Shown: positions 60,539 to 64,000 of the stretch, piece by piece
Layout: each line of letters starts with the position of its first letter
Numbering within the stretch: position 1 is the stretch's first letter
Assembly: GCF_030124375.1 (NCBI RefSeq)
Contig: NZ_JASKLS010000013.1
Coordinates: 112,026-176,025 of the forward strand
DNA: 64,000 nucleotides
Reading direction: 5' to 3'
Origin: Sinorhizobium sp. 6-70
Lineage (GTDB): Bacteria; Pseudomonadota; Alphaproteobacteria; Rhizobiales; Rhizobiaceae
Translations under genes and position numbers: made by a program
The notes under the pieces: generated by a model
Databases searched by the model: none
The model's input: only the letters and a program-made list of their open reading frames with translations
What the model was told of the DNA's origin: nothing

Positions 60539-61909
60539 TCAGTCCCGGCTGTCCGCCGGCGCAGGGCGCTCGACATAGTCGGCCCGGTTGATGCCGTGGC
60601 GTTGCAGCTTGTCGTAAAAGGTCTTGCGCGGAATGCCGAGCGCTTCCAGCGTTTCCTTGACGTCGCCCCGATGCGCCGTCAGGGCTTCTTTCAGGATCTC
60701 GGCCTCGTAGTGCTCCAGCCGTTCCGGGAGCGAGGCCCCGGCGTTCGCCGCTGGCGGTACCGGCGCGCCGAGGTTTCCCTCTACCCCGAGCGCCACACGT
60801 TCGGCGAAATGCGACAGCTCGCGCACATTGCCAGGCCAGGAATGCGACATCAGGTGGTGCTGCACAGCTGCGGAAACCGAGGGAACGTCGCGCTGAAAAC
60901 GTTCCGCCGCCCGGGTCAGGAAATGCGAGAAGAGCAGCGGGATATCCTCGCGCCGCTCGCGCAGCGGCGGGATCGAAAGCGTCACGACATTCAGCCGGTA
61001 GTAAAGGTCCTCACGAAAGTCGCCGCGTTCCGCCGGATCGCCGAGGTCCACCTTGGCGGCGGCGACGACCCGGATGTCGACCGGGCGCGTCGCGTTGGTG
61101 CCGAGCGGCGTGATCTCGCGCGCTTCGAGCACGCGCAGCATCTTGACCTGGGTTGCCGGCGGCATCGCCTCGATCTCGTCCAGGAACAGCGTCCCACCGC
61201 TCGCATGCTCGATCCGCCCGATCCGCTTTTTCACCGCCCCGGTGAAGGCGCCCGGCTCGTGGCCGAAGAGCTCGCTCTCGATCACCGTTTCCGGGAGCGC
61301 GCCGCAATTGAGCGCGACGAAATTGCCGTTCCTGCGCCGGCTCCATTGGTGCAGGAGAGTCGCGACCACCTCCTTGCCGCTGCCGGTCTCGCCGGCGACC
61401 AAGACGTCGACGTCAGTGTCGGCAATGTGCTTCAGCGTCTGCCGCAAGCGCTCCATCACCGGCGTCTGGCCGATCAGCGGCAGGCTGTCGGAGGCGGCTT
61501 CCGCGGCGCGTCTGAGCGCACGGTTTTCCATCACCAGACGGCGCTTCTCCTCGGCGCGCCGCGCGCTCTGAACCAGCCGATCGGCGGCAAAGGGCTTGGC
61601 GATGAAATCATAGACCCCATCCTGCATGGCCTGCACGGCCATCGGAATGTCGCCATGCCCGGTGACCAGAATGACGGGGAGGTCCGGATCAAGGGCGGCC
61701 ACCCTCTGGAAGAAGGCGAGCCCGTCGAGGCCCGGCATGCGGATGTCGCTGATGACGACACCGCCGAATTCCGGGCTGAGGACGTCGAGCGCTTCGATCG
61801 CGCTGGCGAAGGGCGAGACGGTGAAGCCGGCAAGTTCAAGGGTCTGCTGCATCGCCTTGCGCAGGTCGCGGTCGTCGTCGATCAGGAAAACGGAAGCGGC
61901 GTCGCTCAT
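60539..61909 (-). CDS. dctD: C4-dicarboxylate transport response regulator DctD
   Basis: Sigma-54-dependent activator, 456 residues. Receiver (VFLIDDDRDLRK; acceptor Asp in VVISDIRMPG; KPF), AAA+ domain with Walker A GETGSGKE, GAFTGA in EPGAFTGAVKK, Walker B GGTLFLDEIEA, and C-terminal Fis-type HTH (VKETLEALGIPRKTFYDKL). Activates a sigma-54 promoter, here probably that of dctA past 64000. ATG 61909 overlaps the dctB stop by four bases. A longer frame upstream lies inside dctB. Confidence 0.94.
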   Translation of the reverse strand: MSDAASVFLIDDDRDLRKAMQQTLELAGFTVSPFASAIEALDVLSPEFGGVVISDIRMPGLDGLAFFQRVAALDPDLPVILVTGHGDIPMAVQAMQDGVYDFIAKPFAADRLVQSARRAEEKRRLVMENRALRRAAEAASDSLPLIGQTPVMERLRQTLKHIADTDVDVLVAGETGSGKEVVATLLHQWSRRRNGNFVALNCGALPETVIESELFGHEPGAFTGAVKKRIGRIEHASGGTLFLDEIEAMPPATQVKMLRVLEAREITPLGTNATRPVDIRVVAAAKVDLGDPAERGDFREDLYYRLNVVTLSIPPLRERREDIPLLFSHFLTRAAERFQRDVPSVSAAVQHHLMSHSWPGNVRELSHFAERVALGVEGNLGAPVPPAANAGASLPERLEHYEAEILKEALTAHRGDVKETLEALGIPRKTFYDKLQRHGINRADYVERPAPADSRD

Positions 61910-63774
61910 TGCGCTCGAGCCTTTTTCAAATGGACTGTGAATGTGGTTCCGGAGGCGCTCGTCTCGACCGCGATGTCGCCGCCATAGTCGGCGACGATCT
62001 CCTTGGAGATCGCCAACCCGAGGCCGAGCCCGTCTTCCTTCGACGTGTTGAAGGGCGTGAAAAGCTCGTCGCGAACATCCTCGGGGATGCCCGGGCCATT
62101 GTCGGCAACCGTCAACTCGATACCGCGCTCGGTTTCCGCGCAACGCACCCGGATCTCGCCGTTCTCGGCGTCGCCGAGCGCTTCCAGCGCATTCTGGAGA
62201 AGATTGATCAGAACCTGTTCCAGGCGAATGCGATTGCCCATGACTTGCAGGCCGTTCGGAGGAAGAGAGATCCTGATCGTATCCATGCGGCCGGCAAAGC
62301 GGCTGCGAAGCAGAAGCATCGCGCCTTCGATGACGTCCCGCATCTCGGTCGGCTCGGCGACGAAGTTTCCCTTGCGGGCAAACCGGCGCAACTCGTCGGT
62401 GATTGTCCCGACGCGTTCGGTAAGCTCGGCGATGCTGGTCAGGTTTTCCGCCGCGGTCGCGCTTTGGCCGCGGTCGAGGAAGATGCGGGCATTGTCCGCA
62501 TAGGCTCGGATCGTGGCGACTGGCTGGTTGATTTCGTGCGCGACGCCGGCGGCGACTTGCCCGAGGATCGCCAGTCGGTTGGCCTGCACGAGGTCCTGCT
62601 GAACGGCCTGCAGCTTTTCGGTCGTCTGCCGATGGTCGGCGATTTCCGTCTCGAGGCGATCGCGAGCCATGGTGAGATCGCGCGTCCGCTCCTCGACGCG
62701 CGTCTCGAGCTCGTTGCGGGCTGCGCGTTCGGCCGCCGAACGAAAGGCGACCATCTGGCGCCGGCGCATGAGCAAGGCCGCAAGCGCGAGGATCGGCACG
62801 AGGATCGCGAGCATCTGCAGCCTCGTTTCGCGTGCGCCTGACGACAGCGCCGCGGTAAGCGGCGACAATTGCTCCAGCCGCCAGTTCGCCGATGGCACCA
62901 GCGTTTCGACACGCAGGAACGTCTCGGCGTGGCTGCCCGGGAGCAGGGCATTGAGGATGGAAGAACCATCGGCCTCTGCTTCGATCTGGGTGAAGGGCAG
63001 CGGCAGCAGGGGCGCATCGCCGAATTGCAGGCTTTCACGGATCGACGCCAGACGCTCCTCGGGAATTTGCTTCGTGGTCATGAAGCGCCAGGAGGGGATG
63101 CTGGTGATGATGACGATGCCCCGTCGGTCGGTGACATAAACGGCCTTGCCTGTGTTCGCCCAATCGGCTTCGACGCCATCGAACTCGAGCTTGGCGACGA
63201 TCACTCCGATCGGCCCGGCCGGCCCGTCGATCCGCCGCGAAATGTAGAGGCCCGGCCGCTTGCTGACAGTGCCCATGGCGAAATGCTCCGCCTGGCCATC
63301 ACGGATCGCCAGCCGGAAATAGTCGCGAAAACCATAATTACTGCCGACGAAACTGGTCGGCTCCCGCCAGTTGCTCGCAGCGATGGCGACGCCGTCCAGC
63401 CCGATCAGATAGACGACCGCCGCGCCGGCGCTTGCGGCAAGCGCCTCAAGCTTGCGGTTGATCTGGTCGAGCGCAGGTGCGTTCGGCGCGAGGAGCGACT
63501 GGCGGATCGCCGTGTCGTCGGCGAGCACCAGCGGCAGCGCGCGTTGCTTTTCGACGACGGCGCGCAACAGCGACGCCTTGAGGCTGGCGTCGATGCGGCT
63601 CTGGTCCGTCAATGTGCGGAGCGCATTTGTCCGGCCATATTCACCGGCGGCGAAAAAGCCGGCCGCAAGTAGCGCGACCGCGACGAGCGCGAAGATCGAC
63701 CACGACCGCCGGGCGCGACGCTGAAGATCGCCGAGATCACTTTTGAGGGGAACGCTCATGGCGATATTGTGCAT
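61906..63774 (-). CDS. dctB: C4-dicarboxylate sensor kinase DctB
   Basis: Inner-membrane histidine kinase sensing succinate, malate and fumarate, 622 residues. First helix IFALVAVALLAAGFFAAGEY, periplasmic double-Cache domain, second helix LQMLAILVPILALAALLM, coiled-coil linker, dimerisation domain with His in VAAGVAHEINQPVATIRAY, ATPase domain with NALEAL, DNGPGIPED and GLGLGLAISKEI. ATG 63774; a second Met at 63759. Divergent from a dctA-type promoter. Confidence 0.94.
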   Translation of the reverse strand: MHNIAMSVPLKSDLGDLQRRARRSWSIFALVAVALLAAGFFAAGEYGRTNALRTLTDQSRIDASLKASLLRAVVEKQRALPLVLADDTAIRQSLLAPNAPALDQINRKLEALAASAGAAVVYLIGLDGVAIAASNWREPTSFVGSNYGFRDYFRLAIRDGQAEHFAMGTVSKRPGLYISRRIDGPAGPIGVIVAKLEFDGVEADWANTGKAVYVTDRRGIVIITSIPSWRFMTTKQIPEERLASIRESLQFGDAPLLPLPFTQIEAEADGSSILNALLPGSHAETFLRVETLVPSANWRLEQLSPLTAALSSGARETRLQMLAILVPILALAALLMRRRQMVAFRSAAERAARNELETRVEERTRDLTMARDRLETEIADHRQTTEKLQAVQQDLVQANRLAILGQVAAGVAHEINQPVATIRAYADNARIFLDRGQSATAAENLTSIAELTERVGTITDELRRFARKGNFVAEPTEMRDVIEGAMLLLRSRFAGRMDTIRISLPPNGLQVMGNRIRLEQVLINLLQNALEALGDAENGEIRVRCAETERGIELTVADNGPGIPEDVRDELFTPFNTSKEDGLGLGLAISKEIVADYGGDIAVETSASGTTFTVHLKKARAQ

Positions 63775-63800
63775 CTTTTCGCCCAGCGTGCCAATTCATC

Positions 63801-63818
63801 TGTGCGGATTTCCGCCCA
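63801..63818. promoter_or_regulatory. Candidate DctD upstream activator site
   Basis: TGTGCGGATTTCCGCCCA, an imperfect dyad (GCGG/CCGC) like known DctD-binding sites. About 75 bases upstream of the -24 element; between dctB and the dctA-type promoter. Confidence 0.6.
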
Positions 63819-63891
63819 ATCGAGCGTGGTTCGTTGAGCGCTAAAAATCAAAGCACTTAAGAATCAATGGGTTGCTCTTGTGTCTCAAATC

Positions 63892-63907
63892 TGGCACGCC
63901 CGTTGCA
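63892..63907 (+). promoter_or_regulatory. dctA promoter: Sigma-54 promoter (dctA-type)
   Basis: TGGCAC (63892-63897), five bases, TTGCA (63903-63907), full -24/-12 consensus spacing. Directed to the right; the window ends at a GGAGGA ribosome site at 63993-63999, so a gene start is expected immediately beyond. Confidence 0.85.
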
Positions 63908-64000
63908 ATTCCCTCTGCATGACAGCCGGGTGCTGTCGGTCTTCGGAAAAGTGGCCTGGGAGGCCCGGCCTGTTGCCGGACTAGGCCCGCGTGGAGGATA

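Overview
The window looks like part of a secondary replicon (chromid or megaplasmid) of a Sinorhizobium/Ensifer-type alphaproteobacterium. The evidence is high GC with rhizobial codon use, RIME-like palindromic repeats between genes, GGAAC-N16-CGTT general-stress promoters, a GTTC-N7-GTTC alphaproteobacterial SOS box, several sugar ABC transporters, and dctB-dctD next to a sigma-54 dctA-type promoter. The species assignment is inference.

Layout. 1-5284: a sugar-type ABC transporter (binding protein cut by the window start, ATPase, permease) followed by split dihydroxyacetone-kinase subunits DhaK and DhaL. 5325-10907 (minus): a signalling module of exported CxxCH haem-type protein (DUF3365), hybrid histidine kinase with two receivers, single-domain receiver, and a DHp-REC-adenylate cyclase fusion. 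11225-15048: a BrkB/YihY membrane protein, an FKBP-type isomerase, and a three-gene envelope/stress operon behind a perfect EcfG-type promoter. 15064-16514: a LysR regulator and two palindromic repeats. 16633-27732: a carbohydrate locus with ABC transporter, PHP metallohydrolase, sugar isomerase, Gfo/Idh/MocA dehydrogenase, and a LacI repressor and GH38-like protein in the opposite direction. 27879-31511: a DUF1236 protein behind a second perfect stress promoter, a 71-residue protein, and a class A penicillin-binding protein with a BA14K-like tail.

32092-48911: a full but rearranged second-type respiratory complex I. Forward genes are nuoJ-K, an antiporter-like gene, a small membrane protein, a second antiporter-like gene, nuoM-N, then nuoA-B-C-D-E-F-G. 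On the reverse strand are nuoH, nuoI and a CBS-domain gene. All soluble and membrane parts are present, with four antiporter-type subunits instead of three.

49248-53018: a Met-rich EF-hand protein, a UvrD-type helicase, a two-gene SOS-controlled mini-operon, and an orphan terminator that may end a small RNA. 53166-56601: katG divergent from oxyR. 56591-60453: an isoquinoline-oxidoreductase-type molybdenum hydroxylase (two subunits) and an AraC regulator. 60539-64000: dctD and dctB, then the UAS and -24/-12 promoter of a gene, expected to be dctA, that begins just past the window end.

Themes are carbon-source uptake (DhaKL locus, glycan locus, C4-dicarboxylates), respiratory energy conversion, and oxidative, general-stress and DNA-damage responses. 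No tRNA, rRNA, CRISPR array or transposase was recognised.
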